Assembly: GCA_946481605.1 (NCBI GenBank)
Contig: CAMLPA010000002.1
Location: 1 to 40,924, forward strand
DNA: 40,924 bases
Direction: 5' to 3'
DNA from: an uncultured Flavihumibacter sp.
GTDB lineage: Bacteria; Bacteroidota; Bacteroidia; Chitinophagales; Chitinophagaceae
Made by a program: the position numbers and the translations under genes. This document shows, piece after piece, positions 25,421-35,012 of the stretch. Below the pieces are notes generated by a model. The model saw only the letters and a program-made list of their open reading frames with translations. It made no database searches and was not told the origin of the DNA. Positions within the stretch are counted from its first letter, which is position 1. Every line of letters starts with the position of its first letter.

Positions 25421-27118
25421 TTACAAATCGCCTTTCTTCAACGCCTTCACCGCATAGTCACATGCCCTTGCGGTAAGTGCCATGTAAGTAAGAGATGGAT
25501 TCTGTGTTCCGGTAGAAGTCATACACGCGCCATCTGTCACGAATACATTTTTACAATGGTGCAACTGGTTCCATTTGTTCAGCATGGAAGTGGAAGGATC
25601 GTTGCCCATGCGAACGCCTCCCATTTCATGAATATCTAGTCCGGGAGCCTGTTTGGTATCTCTTGTTTTAATGTTTATGAACCCTGCTTTAGCGAACATC
25701 TCCTCCATCTGTTCAAAAAAGTCTTTCAGCATTTTTTCATCATTGTCGTCGTAGTTAACGTTAAAATTAAGGAGCGGAATACCCCATTGATCTTTTTTAT
25801 CCTTGTGCAGGCTCACCCTGTTGGAATCCTTTGGAATTGTTTCACCCATCATGCCGGAGTTTATTTTCCACAGGCCTGGTGTTGGATGCAGTAACGTATT
25901 TTTTAATTGCGCGCCCAGGCCTTCCGGAGCCTGCACGGGCCGAAGTCCGCTCAGGCTGGCGGCATACCCCCTCAGGAAATCAGTTTCCTGCTTATGAACA
26001 TTCCTGAATCTTGGAATATACCCGCTCCCGGGTCTCCTGCCGCTGGTGGTATACTCAAGAAGCCCTTCATATTCAGCGGTTATCTTTCCCCGGTAATTAT
26101 GGAATGCCACAAATTTTCCGAGCAACCCGTTTTCGTTGCCGAGTCCTTCAGGAAATCGCCTGGAAACAGAATTCAACAAGACCTGATTGGTACCCATGGC
26201 GCTGGCGTTCAGAAAGATCAGTTTTGCGAAATAGGTAGTTGTTTCCTTTGTAACTGCATGGATCACCTTTACCCCGGTAGCCTTTTCCTTTTCGTTATCA
26301 TATAAAATAGAATGAACAATTTGATCGGGCAACAGCGTGAGGTTACCGGTTCTTTCAGCCCAGGGCAACGTAGATCCGTTACTACTGAAGTATCCTCCGA
26401 ATGGACAGCCCCTCCTGCAAAGATCCCGGTGCTGGCAGGTAACCCTGCCCTGCTCAGAAAACACAGGTCTCATTTCGGTGATGTGCGCGCAGCGACCAAC
26501 TATTACCTGCCGCTCGTTATAGTGCTGCTCTACCTGTTCCTTGAAATACTTTTCCACGCAGGTTAAATCCATAGGCTTGAGAAAGTCGCCATCCGGCAAA
26601 TGCGGCAAGCCATCTTTATTACCCGAGATCCCAACAAAACGCTCCACATAACCATACCACGGTGCAATATCCTTGTAACGAATAGGCCAATCTACTGCAA
26701 ACCCGTCCCGCAAAGGACCTGTAAAATCAAAATCGCTCCAGCGTTGTGTATGCCTTGCCCAGGTGAGTGATTTTCCTCCTACCTGGTAACCCCTGATCCA
26801 ATCGAAAGGCCGATTCTGGTGATAGGGATGATCTTTATCACCTGCAAAGAAGTGTTTTGAATCTTCTTTATAATTATAGCACTTGCTGAGAATAGGATTC
26901 TCTTCCTTCTCCTTAAAACTAACTTCATTGGCATGTTCCAACTCCCAGGGATTCAGATTGGTGGTAGGATAATCTTTCAGATGTTTCACATCTCTCCCCC
27001 TTTCCAATACCAGCGTTTTCAATCCATGGCCTGTTAGTTCCTTAGCGGCCCAGCCTCCGCTGATGCCGGAACCGATAACAATGGCATCGAAATGATGGCT
27101 TTTATTGTTTGCAGACAT
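25421..27118 (-). CDS. GMC-family FAD oxidoreductase (sugar/glycoside dehydrogenase type)
   Basis: 565 residues. Rossmann motif GSGISGG at 16-22 binds FAD. The C-terminal GMC domain has TDGACMTSTGTQNPSLTYMA, with the conserved NPSLT. A cysteine-rich stretch (Cys228, Cys234, Cys238) could be structural or bind an iron-sulfur cluster as in some relatives. No signal peptide is seen; the partner encoded 9 nt upstream has a twin-arginine-like signal, so the complex may be exported together. Enzymes of this type paired with a subunit-3-like protein oxidise sugars or glycosides, including the C3 position in glucoside 3-dehydrogenases. The exact substrate is not readable. Confidence 0.85.
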   Translation of the reverse strand: MSANNKSHHFDAIVIGSGISGGWAAKELTGHGLKTLVLERGRDVKHLKDYPTTNLNPWELEHANEVSFKEKEENPILSKCYNYKEDSKHFFAGDKDHPYHQNRPFDWIRGYQVGGKSLTWARHTQRWSDFDFTGPLRDGFAVDWPIRYKDIAPWYGYVERFVGISGNKDGLPHLPDGDFLKPMDLTCVEKYFKEQVEQHYNERQVIVGRCAHITEMRPVFSEQGRVTCQHRDLCRRGCPFGGYFSSNGSTLPWAERTGNLTLLPDQIVHSILYDNEKEKATGVKVIHAVTKETTTYFAKLIFLNASAMGTNQVLLNSVSRRFPEGLGNENGLLGKFVAFHNYRGKITAEYEGLLEYTTSGRRPGSGYIPRFRNVHKQETDFLRGYAASLSGLRPVQAPEGLGAQLKNTLLHPTPGLWKINSGMMGETIPKDSNRVSLHKDKKDQWGIPLLNFNVNYDDNDEKMLKDFFEQMEEMFAKAGFINIKTRDTKQAPGLDIHEMGGVRMGNDPSTSMLNKWNQLHHCKNVFVTDGACMTSTGTQNPSLTYMALTARACDYAVKALKKGDL

Positions 27119-27127
27119 AAAACAGGA

Positions 27128-27664
27128 TTAATCGTTTGTGCTTTTTATTTCAGATACAGGTACGCATCCCTTAAAATATCCTGGGATCAACTGATAGGGC
27201 AAAAGTTTTGTCATCACGTACTCACTGTTCATGTACCCTTTTACAGTTAGTTCCCTCAAACCTTTTAAAAATGTTGGTATCTCACTGCCTTCTTCTTTAT
27301 CGCGTTTTTTCTGCTCCATATATGCCAGTTGGCGCTCCACGGGAATATGCTTCCACTTTTTACCAAAAGCCTTTTCCGCACCGGTCACAAACTGGCCCAT
27401 CCCCTGTTTGAAAGACTTTGCAAAAGCGGGAGGACGGCATTCGGAAACCATACGGATCACAAAAAGGTGCACTCCCAATTCACGGGCACCAGGCGTATCG
27501 GTTGACGGAATCACCAGATCCACGAGTTCTCCTAATAAGGCTTCCTCTTCCATATCAAGGTAAGCAGCAGTTCCTTTAGGATCATCTGTATTACCACATC
27601 CTGGAAATACCCATATCACACCGCCTATCAGGAATACATGTTTTAAGAGGGTTCTTCTTTTCAT
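27128..27664 (-). CDS. Gluconate 2-dehydrogenase subunit 3-like protein
   Basis: 178 residues. The N-terminus KRRTLLKHVFLIGGVIWVFP followed by GC has a twin-arginine-like pair and a lipobox-like Cys. The body matches the subunit 3 family (PF13618): LVDLVIPSTDTPGARELGVH near the start and the conserved end GYMNSEYVMTKLLPYQLIPG. These small subunits help export or mature their GMC partner, whose gene starts 9 nt downstream. Spacing to the upstream TIM-barrel gene is 11 nt, so all three belong to one transcript. Confidence 0.85.
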   Translation of the reverse strand: MKRRTLLKHVFLIGGVIWVFPGCGNTDDPKGTAAYLDMEEEALLGELVDLVIPSTDTPGARELGVHLFVIRMVSECRPPAFAKSFKQGMGQFVTGAEKAFGKKWKHIPVERQLAYMEQKKRDKEEGSEIPTFLKGLRELTVKGYMNSEYVMTKLLPYQLIPGYFKGCVPVSEIKSTND

Positions 27665-27675
27665 TGCATCGCAGT

Positions 27676-28557
27676 TTAACGTAAGCGGGACTGTGTTCTG
27701 AAATAGGATACACTGGCTGCAACATCGGGTACATTGTTATCCCAGTTGTATTCGTACTCTGCGGAGATCATTCCTTTAAACTGTTGTTTTTTCAAAGTAG
27801 CAATTACGCTATTTACATCACAAACACCTTTTCCCCACACCACATCATGAGCGTTACGGTTGTTTTTTTCATTAAGGTCCTTAAAATGAAGGTGTCTGAT
27901 ATGTCCATTCAGTTTTTCAAGGCATTCCACCGGGTTCAGTCCTGACCGCACCCAATGGCCGATATCCGCGCATGCGCCCAGACGGCTGCTGCGCCCCTTT
28001 ATCGCTTGAAGCACAGTATCAGGGTGCCAGTAGGCCGACGGCTTCGGGTGGTTGTGTATCGCTGCGTTAATCTTAAATTCATCACAAAGCGCTGATACAA
28101 TATCGAGGTGCTTTTTTTCCGGTTCGCAGGTGATGATCTGTACGCCCATTTCACTGCAGAAACTGAATATCTTTCTCCATTCCTGTTCGTCTTTTGCTTT
28201 CACCACACCATAGGCATACCACCTTACACCTTTCTGAAGCAACAACTGCTTTACTTTTAATTTCGATCGTTCGCTCATGGTATAGAACATGGAGTCCTGA
28301 AAGCCTTCGCCTATCTTCTGCCGGGTATAGGCTTCCACATAACCAAGTCCGCAACTGTCTATTTTAGCGAGGGCTTCAGCAAAAGTGAATTTCCGGAAAG
28401 TGTAAGCCTGAGCGCCCAGATACCATCCATTTTTTTCTTCCGGTTTTTCCTGCTGCGAACCTGTGTTTGTTTTACCACCCGCACAGGCAACAACGAGAAC
28501 AAAGGACAGGATTGGCAACCAAAATAATAATCGGTGTTTCGAGCGGTTGTTCAACAT
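27676..28557 (-). CDS. Sugar phosphate isomerase/epimerase-like TIM-barrel lipoprotein
   Basis: 293 residues. Lipobox VVACAGG (Cys25) places it on a membrane outside the cytosol. A xylose-isomerase-like TIM barrel follows, with the usual metal-site pattern: Glu in IITCEPEKKHLD, His in AIHNHP, Asp/His in GACADIGHWVRSG, His in HLHFKDL and Glu near the end in SAEYEYNWDN. Exported members of this family occur with GMC dehydrogenases in 3-keto-glycoside breakdown, where they isomerise, hydrate or eliminate the oxidised sugar. That role is inferred from the neighbouring GMC and subunit-3 genes. Confidence 0.8.
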   Translation of the reverse strand: MLNNRSKHRLLFWLPILSFVLVVACAGGKTNTGSQQEKPEEKNGWYLGAQAYTFRKFTFAEALAKIDSCGLGYVEAYTRQKIGEGFQDSMFYTMSERSKLKVKQLLLQKGVRWYAYGVVKAKDEQEWRKIFSFCSEMGVQIITCEPEKKHLDIVSALCDEFKINAAIHNHPKPSAYWHPDTVLQAIKGRSSRLGACADIGHWVRSGLNPVECLEKLNGHIRHLHFKDLNEKNNRNAHDVVWGKGVCDVNSVIATLKKQQFKGMISAEYEYNWDNNVPDVAASVSYFRTQSRLR

Positions 28558-28576
28558 GGGTTTTGTTTTTAAGTGA

Positions 28577-30046
28577 TCAATTGGTTTTTATTTTTTCAAG
28601 CAGCGGATCGTTCAACTTACGCATGTTGAAAATTATCATTTTGTTCAGTTTGCGTTTCACACGCCTGTATTTCTCTTTTTTCACCTCAATAAGATTGTTC
28701 GCTTCTTCCGGATCTGTTGCAATATGGTATAGTTCATCTCTTCCCGGATTCAGAAAATCTCTTACCAGCTTCCATTCTTTTGTACGGTAGGTACGCATAT
28801 CGGCTCTGCTGTACTGAAACATACTATATTCTGCATACCAGTTATTATTCCATCCTTTCGCTGCATTTCCATTAAGCAGTGGCACAATACTTCTTCCCCT
28901 GATGATTTTGTTTGAAGGAATACTGGCACCGGCCATTTCAACGATAGTTGGATACCAGTCAAGGTTGGAAATCGTTTCTGTTCTTACAATGCCTTTCCCT
29001 GAAAACCCTGGCCAACGGATAATTGCAGGAGTCCGCAGGGAATGGTCGTATAAGTTTGGTCTTGAATTTTCAGCGATATTGACCGTAGCAGGGTGTTTGG
29101 TTTTGGTGATCCAGTGACCGTTTCCTTTGTGTTCAATACCATTGTGCCCCATATTGTATCCGTGATCAGAGGAGAAGATGATGATGGTATTGGTGTCGAT
29201 ACCCAGTTCGGAAAGCAATTGCAATACGCGGCCAATATTTCTGTCAACGCCGGTTACACTTGCAAGATACTCTTTCATTCTTCTCTTCACTTTCTCTACA
29301 TCCAGATCGGGATAGGAGGGGTTTGGAATTTCCATGGTAGTTTTCTCATAAGGCTTAATGTCTTCTGGGGCAACGGGCATCCATGGTGTATGGGGGGAAC
29401 GGAAGTGAAGGCAAAGCAGGAAGGGCTGACCCTGCTTTTCTGCTATAAAACGGAGTGCATGATCGGTAAGTACATCATCCGTTAATCCATCTGCACGTTC
29501 AACTGTACCATCTTCCATTTCCAGCAAGGCATTGTCGGCAGAAGTACCTCCTCCGGTAAGCCCCATGAAATATTGAAAGCCGTAGTTTTTGGGATGATAT
29601 TTACGTGCATCATCCTTTGTCCAGTCACCGAGGTGCCATTTACCGATCAGCCCTGTACGGTAACCGGCTCCTGCCAGAATATCCGCAAAAGTGACCACAG
29701 CGTTATCGAGACCGGCTGGCTTTTCAGGATCGTACAATTTATGTCCAGGGTCTGCAATAAAATCTGTGATGCCATATTCACTGGCATACTGGCTTGTTAT
29801 GAGACTTACTCTGGCGGGGCTGCAAACCGGTGTGGTCACAAACGCATTGCTGAAGCTTACACCTTCTTTGGCCAATTGATCTATATGTGGCGTGAAAGCC
29901 TGTTTATTTCCCGAATACGCCGTTGTCCAGTAAGCCTGGTCATCGGTATAAATAAAAAGGATATTCGGCCGGCCGGTGTCCTGCTGGCCGCGCACTGTTA
30001 ATACAAACAGGATGAAGACAACAGGAAGAAATGATCTGCGATTCAT
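28577..30046 (-). CDS. Type I sulfatase (formylglycine-dependent)
   Basis: 489 residues with a signal peptide (about 1-20, ending VRGQ). Metal ligands Asp35-Asp36 in NILFIYTDDQ, then the formylglycine motif CSPAR at 75-79, which must be modified by a sulfatase-maturing enzyme not encoded here. GYRTGLIGKWHLGDW and IIIFSSDHGYNMGHNG complete the family signature. Removes sulfate esters from sugars in the periplasm, implying a sulfated glycan as substrate of this locus. It lies 22 nt after the FISUMP-sialidase gene and 19 nt before the TIM-barrel gene. Confidence 0.93.
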   Translation of the reverse strand: MNRRSFLPVVFILFVLTVRGQQDTGRPNILFIYTDDQAYWTTAYSGNKQAFTPHIDQLAKEGVSFSNAFVTTPVCSPARVSLITSQYASEYGITDFIADPGHKLYDPEKPAGLDNAVVTFADILAGAGYRTGLIGKWHLGDWTKDDARKYHPKNYGFQYFMGLTGGGTSADNALLEMEDGTVERADGLTDDVLTDHALRFIAEKQGQPFLLCLHFRSPHTPWMPVAPEDIKPYEKTTMEIPNPSYPDLDVEKVKRRMKEYLASVTGVDRNIGRVLQLLSELGIDTNTIIIFSSDHGYNMGHNGIEHKGNGHWITKTKHPATVNIAENSRPNLYDHSLRTPAIIRWPGFSGKGIVRTETISNLDWYPTIVEMAGASIPSNKIIRGRSIVPLLNGNAAKGWNNNWYAEYSMFQYSRADMRTYRTKEWKLVRDFLNPGRDELYHIATDPEEANNLIEVKKEKYRRVKRKLNKMIIFNMRKLNDPLLEKIKTN

Positions 30047-30068
30047 AGAGAATAATTAAAATTTCAAT

Positions 30069-32033
30069 CTAAAGGGACCGGAAACCAGCTATGCGGTGAA
30101 AGGTCATGTAGTTCGAGTCATGGTAGCTTTCTGCACCACCCATTCCATCATCATGCGACGTTCTTGAAACCGCAATGATATCGTTCCCGTCAAATTGCCA
30201 ATCTACATATTGGTATCCGTGGTAATAAATATCCGGGTGCTGAATTACCACAGAAACCACCTGCCAGGTACGCAGATCGCTGCTGGAGCAAAGCGCGAGC
30301 GTATTGCGTACGCGGTCAACGGAGGTAATGCCCGTAAATTCCGATGGAACATAATTGCTGAGTGTCCAGTATTTATTACTTGTGCTATCGAACCGGATCG
30401 TGAATTTTTTGGATCCGCCTGGCATGTTTACGAAATCTAGGGAAGGGTTAAAGGTTGCGGTAAGGCCATCGCCGCTAACCTTAATGAGTGCGGCTCTTTC
30501 ATTGCTTTTACTGAAAGTATGCACACGGGCCACGTCCAGCATCTGTCCTCCCGGGCCTATCACTGCATTTCCTTCCAGCCACCCTTCAAAATATCCGCCG
30601 AGGTAAGTGGAATCGTAGGCCATAGGATTGCTCATTTCCCAACTGGCGGAATCCAGCAGATCTGCCGAGACAGGAGCCGACAACATAAACGTCCTGAACC
30701 GTTCGGCAAAAGTTGTTTTTGGTCCGCCCCAGTCTTCCATCACGCGCCATATTCTCCCATTGTACACTGTAACAGGTGTTGGTGCGGCCTGGTAACCGGA
30801 GTCAAGCGTGTACATACGGGATTTCCTGAGCATGCCAGATGAATAACCAGAAGGAGTGGTCCAGGTTTCCCCTCCGTCTAGCGATTTTCTGATCACGATA
30901 TCCCCATGTCCTTTGCTTAACCCCATGATGTAAAGCCCTCCGCCATGCACAAAAAGCGTGGAAGAGTACTGACCATCCAGATCAGCTAATGAATCCCATG
31001 AAACACCTGCGTTGGTGGAACGGTAAATGCGCGACATGGCCTGCCCCCTGGGTCTTGCGCCTGCCCCTCCGAAAAAATCATTTGATGCCACCAGGTCGCC
31101 ATTGGGAAGAATGGCAATACTTGGAGAACCTACATAATAACCGAGTGCGGCTGGCACGTGTGCAATGACAGTCCCGGGAACAGGCAAGTTTGAACTGGTA
31201 TCACGAATACAGCGGACACTGTATCCTATACCCCGGTAAGAGCTATTGGTAAGAAGTGTGGAAGACTCAAAGAAAAGTGTTGCCATTCCCCTACCTGCTG
31301 TAGCGGAGGGATTGCTGCTCCAGAAATAACTTCTCGTACCTACCCGCAGCAGTTGTCCTGTAAAAGCATTCCGGTGACCGGCTGCCGGCAGTTTCAACGT
31401 TGAGCCGAAAGCTGTGGTAGCATTGGTTATGCTTTCAGCCTGCACAAGTTGCACCCATTCACTGTCTGTAGGCAGGCGCCAGTTGCGCCCCATTTCCCGG
31501 CACGGGTCGCAACCATTGGTGGTAGTTACATCATTTGCTTCCGATGTTGGGGCAAGCCATCTATCGGTAGCCGTTCCCGTTCCCCACCAACCTGGCTGGG
31601 GAGCATAATAAAATGGATTGTTTGCGGCATTGGGTATCTTGTCGGGATTTGTATATGGCAACCCATTGAATAAGCGCTCCGGATTCCTGGCTTCGTGCCC
31701 GTCTGTCCATCGCCCCCACTGGAACAATCCCCCATAAGAGAGGGTATCCGTTAAGGTGTTGGCTACCCGGCTGCTGCCGAGGTTCTGCTGCAACCAAACA
31801 TTTCCATCGGCGGCCCTGACTGTGGTATAAGTGACCGTATTCCCACCTGATGAAAAACTCACCCAACCGGTATCACCCGTAGTACCACCTGGTACCTGTT
31901 CACCACTGGATAGCATAGATATTTTCCCTACCCTCTGGTAATCTTCTTTCAGGAGCAAGCGATCTTTCGTGCAGGAGCTCCCGCCGGCCACAAGGCCGAT
32001 GGAAAGCAAAGTAATCAACGATATGGCTTTCAT
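30069..32033 (-). CDS. FISUMP domain fused to a sialidase-like BNR domain, lipoprotein
   Basis: 654 residues from ATG 32031-32033; this start gives a lipoprotein signal (Cys21 in GGSSC) and a 31-nt gap, whereas the open frame further upstream overlaps the previous gene. Residues about 68-278 are a FISUMP (Fibrobacter succinogenes major paralogue) domain: VRAADGNVWLQQNLG, GGLFQWGRWTDGHEA, GRNWRLPTDSEWVQL, GYSVRCIRD. Residues about 285-654 are a six-bladed sialidase-like domain, about as similar to the upstream gene as a paralogue, with YVGSPSIAILPNGDLVASND and the Asp-box SLDGGETW. FISUMP domains probably bind or anchor; the hydrolase part may not act on sialic acid. Confidence 0.82.
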   Translation of the reverse strand: MKAISLITLLSIGLVAGGSSCTKDRLLLKEDYQRVGKISMLSSGEQVPGGTTGDTGWVSFSSGGNTVTYTTVRAADGNVWLQQNLGSSRVANTLTDTLSYGGLFQWGRWTDGHEARNPERLFNGLPYTNPDKIPNAANNPFYYAPQPGWWGTGTATDRWLAPTSEANDVTTTNGCDPCREMGRNWRLPTDSEWVQLVQAESITNATTAFGSTLKLPAAGHRNAFTGQLLRVGTRSYFWSSNPSATAGRGMATLFFESSTLLTNSSYRGIGYSVRCIRDTSSNLPVPGTVIAHVPAALGYYVGSPSIAILPNGDLVASNDFFGGAGARPRGQAMSRIYRSTNAGVSWDSLADLDGQYSSTLFVHGGGLYIMGLSKGHGDIVIRKSLDGGETWTTPSGYSSGMLRKSRMYTLDSGYQAAPTPVTVYNGRIWRVMEDWGGPKTTFAERFRTFMLSAPVSADLLDSASWEMSNPMAYDSTYLGGYFEGWLEGNAVIGPGGQMLDVARVHTFSKSNERAALIKVSGDGLTATFNPSLDFVNMPGGSKKFTIRFDSTSNKYWTLSNYVPSEFTGITSVDRVRNTLALCSSSDLRTWQVVSVVIQHPDIYYHGYQYVDWQFDGNDIIAVSRTSHDDGMGGAESYHDSNYMTFHRIAGFRSL

Positions 32034-32064
32034 AACTTTTGGTCTTGGTTTAAAATGAATGTAT

Positions 32065-33285
32065 TCAGGGTGCATATACAAATCCTTTGCGGGATAATTT
32101 TCTGAATTTGTGGATGCGGTGAAACGTAAGAAAGTTGGCGTCATGTTGGCGGTGCGCACCACCCAGGCCGTCATCAAACGCCGTTCGGGAAACAAATACA
32201 ATATCTTTTCCTTCAAACATCCAATCCACGTACTGAAATCCTGTTTTTTCCACATCGTCTCCCTTCAGTATAATTTTGTTCACCTTCCAGGTGAGGAGAT
32301 CGGAAGAACTGCAAAGCGCGAGCGTATTTCGGATATTCGAAGCATTCAGTTTCTTTGGTTGCGCGTTGGCAGCGCTCGCTGCAGCCGGCGTAACATAATT
32401 AGAGAGCGTCCAGTACCTGCCGGAACGGGCATCATAGCGCACTGTGAACTTTTTTGAGCCGCCGGGAAAAGCAACAAAATCCTTCTCCGGATCAAAGCTT
32501 GCCTTTTTTCCGTCATCACTTATGCTCACGATAGCGGCTTTTTCATCAAAAGTGGAAACATCAGCCACACGTAACATATTCACCATATTTCCCTCCGGAT
32601 CAACCAGCGCATTCCCTTCTATCCATCCACCGAAATGCCCTTTAAGGTACCCGGAATCATAAGGAAGAAGGTTGGAACAGGTCCAGTTGGCGGCTTGCAT
32701 TAAATCTGCACCAACAGGGATAGACATCATGAAAGTACTGTAACGTACACCCCATTTTTTTACCCGGCCGGCCGCATCTTCCATTGCCCGCCACAGGCGA
32801 CCGTTGTGTTCAACAAATGGCACCGGAGCGCAATGGAACTCTCCTTCCAGCAGTAATCCATTCAACTTGTCAACAGGATCGCTCCAGGTGTACCCCCCAT
32901 CTGTTGAGCGACGGATGACCACATTGCCATGATGCCGGTTGGTGCCCATAAAATAGAGTGCATTCTTCCAGAAAAAGAGTTTCGACCAGAATTGTCCATC
33001 CAGTTGCGCCGTCAGTTGCCATGTTTTTCCTTTATCAACCGATCTGTAAACGCGACTCACAGCGCTGGTATGTTCAGTTGAAGCGGGGCCAAAAAAATCA
33101 TGTGAAGCCACATAACTTCCATCGGGAAGGCGGCACAATGATGGGGATCCTATATACCTCTTTTCAGCAGCAGGAACGTGTGCCACAACTACTCCAGGCA
33201 CAGCAGGGAAAGTTTTCGTTTGCGCATACAGTTGAATACAACAGAGCAGGCAAGGCAGGATGTAGAAAGCAAATGAATGTTTCAT
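32065..33285 (-). CDS. Sialidase-like BNR-repeat protein
   Basis: 406 residues with a signal peptide (about 1-21, ending LYAQ). Asp-box motifs SVDKGKTW and STDGGYTW mark the six-bladed propeller of the sialidase superfamily, with the family stretch YIGSPSLCRLPDGSYVASHD near the N-terminus. The classical RIP motif around the first catalytic arginine is not obvious, so neuraminidase activity should not be assumed; the family also includes enzymes and lyases for other sugars. It lies 48 nt after the kinase gene and 31 nt before its FISUMP-fused paralogue. Confidence 0.8.
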   Translation of the reverse strand: MKHSFAFYILPCLLCCIQLYAQTKTFPAVPGVVVAHVPAAEKRYIGSPSLCRLPDGSYVASHDFFGPASTEHTSAVSRVYRSVDKGKTWQLTAQLDGQFWSKLFFWKNALYFMGTNRHHGNVVIRRSTDGGYTWSDPVDKLNGLLLEGEFHCAPVPFVEHNGRLWRAMEDAAGRVKKWGVRYSTFMMSIPVGADLMQAANWTCSNLLPYDSGYLKGHFGGWIEGNALVDPEGNMVNMLRVADVSTFDEKAAIVSISDDGKKASFDPEKDFVAFPGGSKKFTVRYDARSGRYWTLSNYVTPAAASAANAQPKKLNASNIRNTLALCSSSDLLTWKVNKIILKGDDVEKTGFQYVDWMFEGKDIVFVSRTAFDDGLGGAHRQHDANFLTFHRIHKFRKLSRKGFVYAP

Positions 33286-33333
33286 ACAGCAGCAATCATG
33301 GTTAATAAAAGAAGTGATTCACATTTAAGAAAC

Positions 33334-34992
33334 TCAGGATACCAATCCCGAAGTTTCCGCAAATTCTCCTAACGCAATATAACGGTCGAACAGCTTATTG
33401 TAAATAATAACTTTATGTTCCTCGGGCAGATACTCCTTTTCAACAGCGGCCTTCATATATTGCTGTGCTTCCGCTACCGATGGCCATATTCCACATGCCG
33501 TGGCAGCCAGCATGCAAGCGCCAAGCGCGCATGCCTGCTCCGATTGCGGTACCTGGATAGTCCTGTTCATTACATTGGCAAGCGTTTGCATTACAAATGG
33601 TGATTTTTTACTGATCCCACCTATTGCCACTACTTTATGGATAAGAACGCCCTGCTCTTCAAAACGTTCGGCAATGGCCCTTGCACCAAAGGCTGTTGCT
33701 TCCACGAGCGCTTTGAACACCTCAGCGGCACCAGATCCAAAGTGAAGGCCTGTAATCGCAGCTTTCAAAGACAGGTTTACATCTGGTGTGCGCCGGCCGT
33801 TTACCCAGTCCAGTGCAACAGGATCACTTTCAGTAAGCGGAAGACGGAGGGCAGCCTCATTCAAGGCAGGCAAGACTTTTTCCCTTACGGCTACTGCCTG
33901 ATCCGCCGAAATCACCCCTTCCGTTACCCCATTCAATGCAAAAGAGATCAATGCTTCGAACCATTTGTACACATCTCCGAAAGCTGACTGCCCTGCTTCC
34001 AGCCCGTACATCCCTGGCAAAATGGATCCGTTTACCTGACCACAGATGCCCTTCACAGGGCCGTTGCTATGAAATGCAGATGGCACAACTATCATATCAC
34101 AGGTAGATGTACCGGTTACTTTCACAAGTGTAAATGGCTCTATTCCGGCACCTACTGCACCAACATGCGCATCCAGAGATCCTGTGGCCACTGTGATGCC
34201 TGACGGAAGACCTAACCGTACAGCCCATTCATCACATAGTTTTCCGGCTGGCGCGCCCACCTCAGAAGTGGTGGAATACAAACGGTCTCGCAAGCCATTC
34301 AGCAATGGATCAAGGGTAACAAGAAATTTCTCCGATGGTAATCCGCCAAAATCCTCACTCCACATGGCCTTGTGCCCAGCGGCACAGCGACTTCGCTTCA
34401 TAAGCAATGGATCATTATTCCCCGTAAGCATCGCTGGCACCCAGTCGCAATGTTCCACCCAGGAAAAGGCTTCCCTGCGCAGAGACACATTTTTGCGCAG
34501 TACATGCAGTATTTTCGACCAGAACCATTCCGGAGAGTACATGCCTCCGCAACAGGCTGTATAATCTATGTCCCATTGATGCGCAAGTTCATTGATCTCT
34601 TCGGCTTCCCGGAGTGCAGTATGGTCTTTCCAAAGAATGAACATGGCATCGGGATCCTGTTCAAAATCCGGAAGAAGCGCCAATGGCAGGCCGTTCCTGT
34701 TCACGGCCACTGGTGTGGAGCCGGTGCTATCTACACCAATACCCTCTATGCACGCGATATCTTCAGGGCAAAGTGGTGCAATGGCCTCACGCACGGCCAA
34801 CAGCATTGCTTCTATATGGTCAGCAGGATGCTGTCTGAAACGTGTCTCTCCGGGATCACAGTAAAGCCCCTTCTTCCACCTGGGATACCATGCCACACCA
34901 GTTGTTAATTCGCGCCCAGTATGTGCATCCGTTATAAGCGCCCTAATGGAGTCCGTGCCAAAATCAAGCCCTAATATGTACTTCATTTTCAT
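33334..34992 (-). CDS. araB: Ribulokinase-family (FGGY) sugar kinase
   Basis: 552 residues from ATG 34990-34992; this start gives MKMKYILGLDFGTDS and a 20-nt gap to the isomerase stop, while the longer frame runs into that gene. Strong AraB hallmarks: YPRWKKGLYCDP, QHPADHIEA, GIGVDSTGSTPVAV, MFILWKDHTA, VTGTSTCDMI and GSGAAEVFKALVEATAFGAR. AraB phosphorylates L-ribulose (and some other ketopentoses) with ATP. The adjoining isomerase is FucI/AraA-like, so the kinase probably takes its ketose product. No AraD epimerase is present in the window, so the real substrate could differ. Confidence 0.88.
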   Translation of the reverse strand: MKMKYILGLDFGTDSIRALITDAHTGRELTTGVAWYPRWKKGLYCDPGETRFRQHPADHIEAMLLAVREAIAPLCPEDIACIEGIGVDSTGSTPVAVNRNGLPLALLPDFEQDPDAMFILWKDHTALREAEEINELAHQWDIDYTACCGGMYSPEWFWSKILHVLRKNVSLRREAFSWVEHCDWVPAMLTGNNDPLLMKRSRCAAGHKAMWSEDFGGLPSEKFLVTLDPLLNGLRDRLYSTTSEVGAPAGKLCDEWAVRLGLPSGITVATGSLDAHVGAVGAGIEPFTLVKVTGTSTCDMIVVPSAFHSNGPVKGICGQVNGSILPGMYGLEAGQSAFGDVYKWFEALISFALNGVTEGVISADQAVAVREKVLPALNEAALRLPLTESDPVALDWVNGRRTPDVNLSLKAAITGLHFGSGAAEVFKALVEATAFGARAIAERFEEQGVLIHKVVAIGGISKKSPFVMQTLANVMNRTIQVPQSEQACALGACMLAATACGIWPSVAEAQQYMKAAVEKEYLPEEHKVIIYNKLFDRYIALGEFAETSGLVS

Positions 34993-35012
34993 ATATACAG
35001 TATTTCCAAAGA

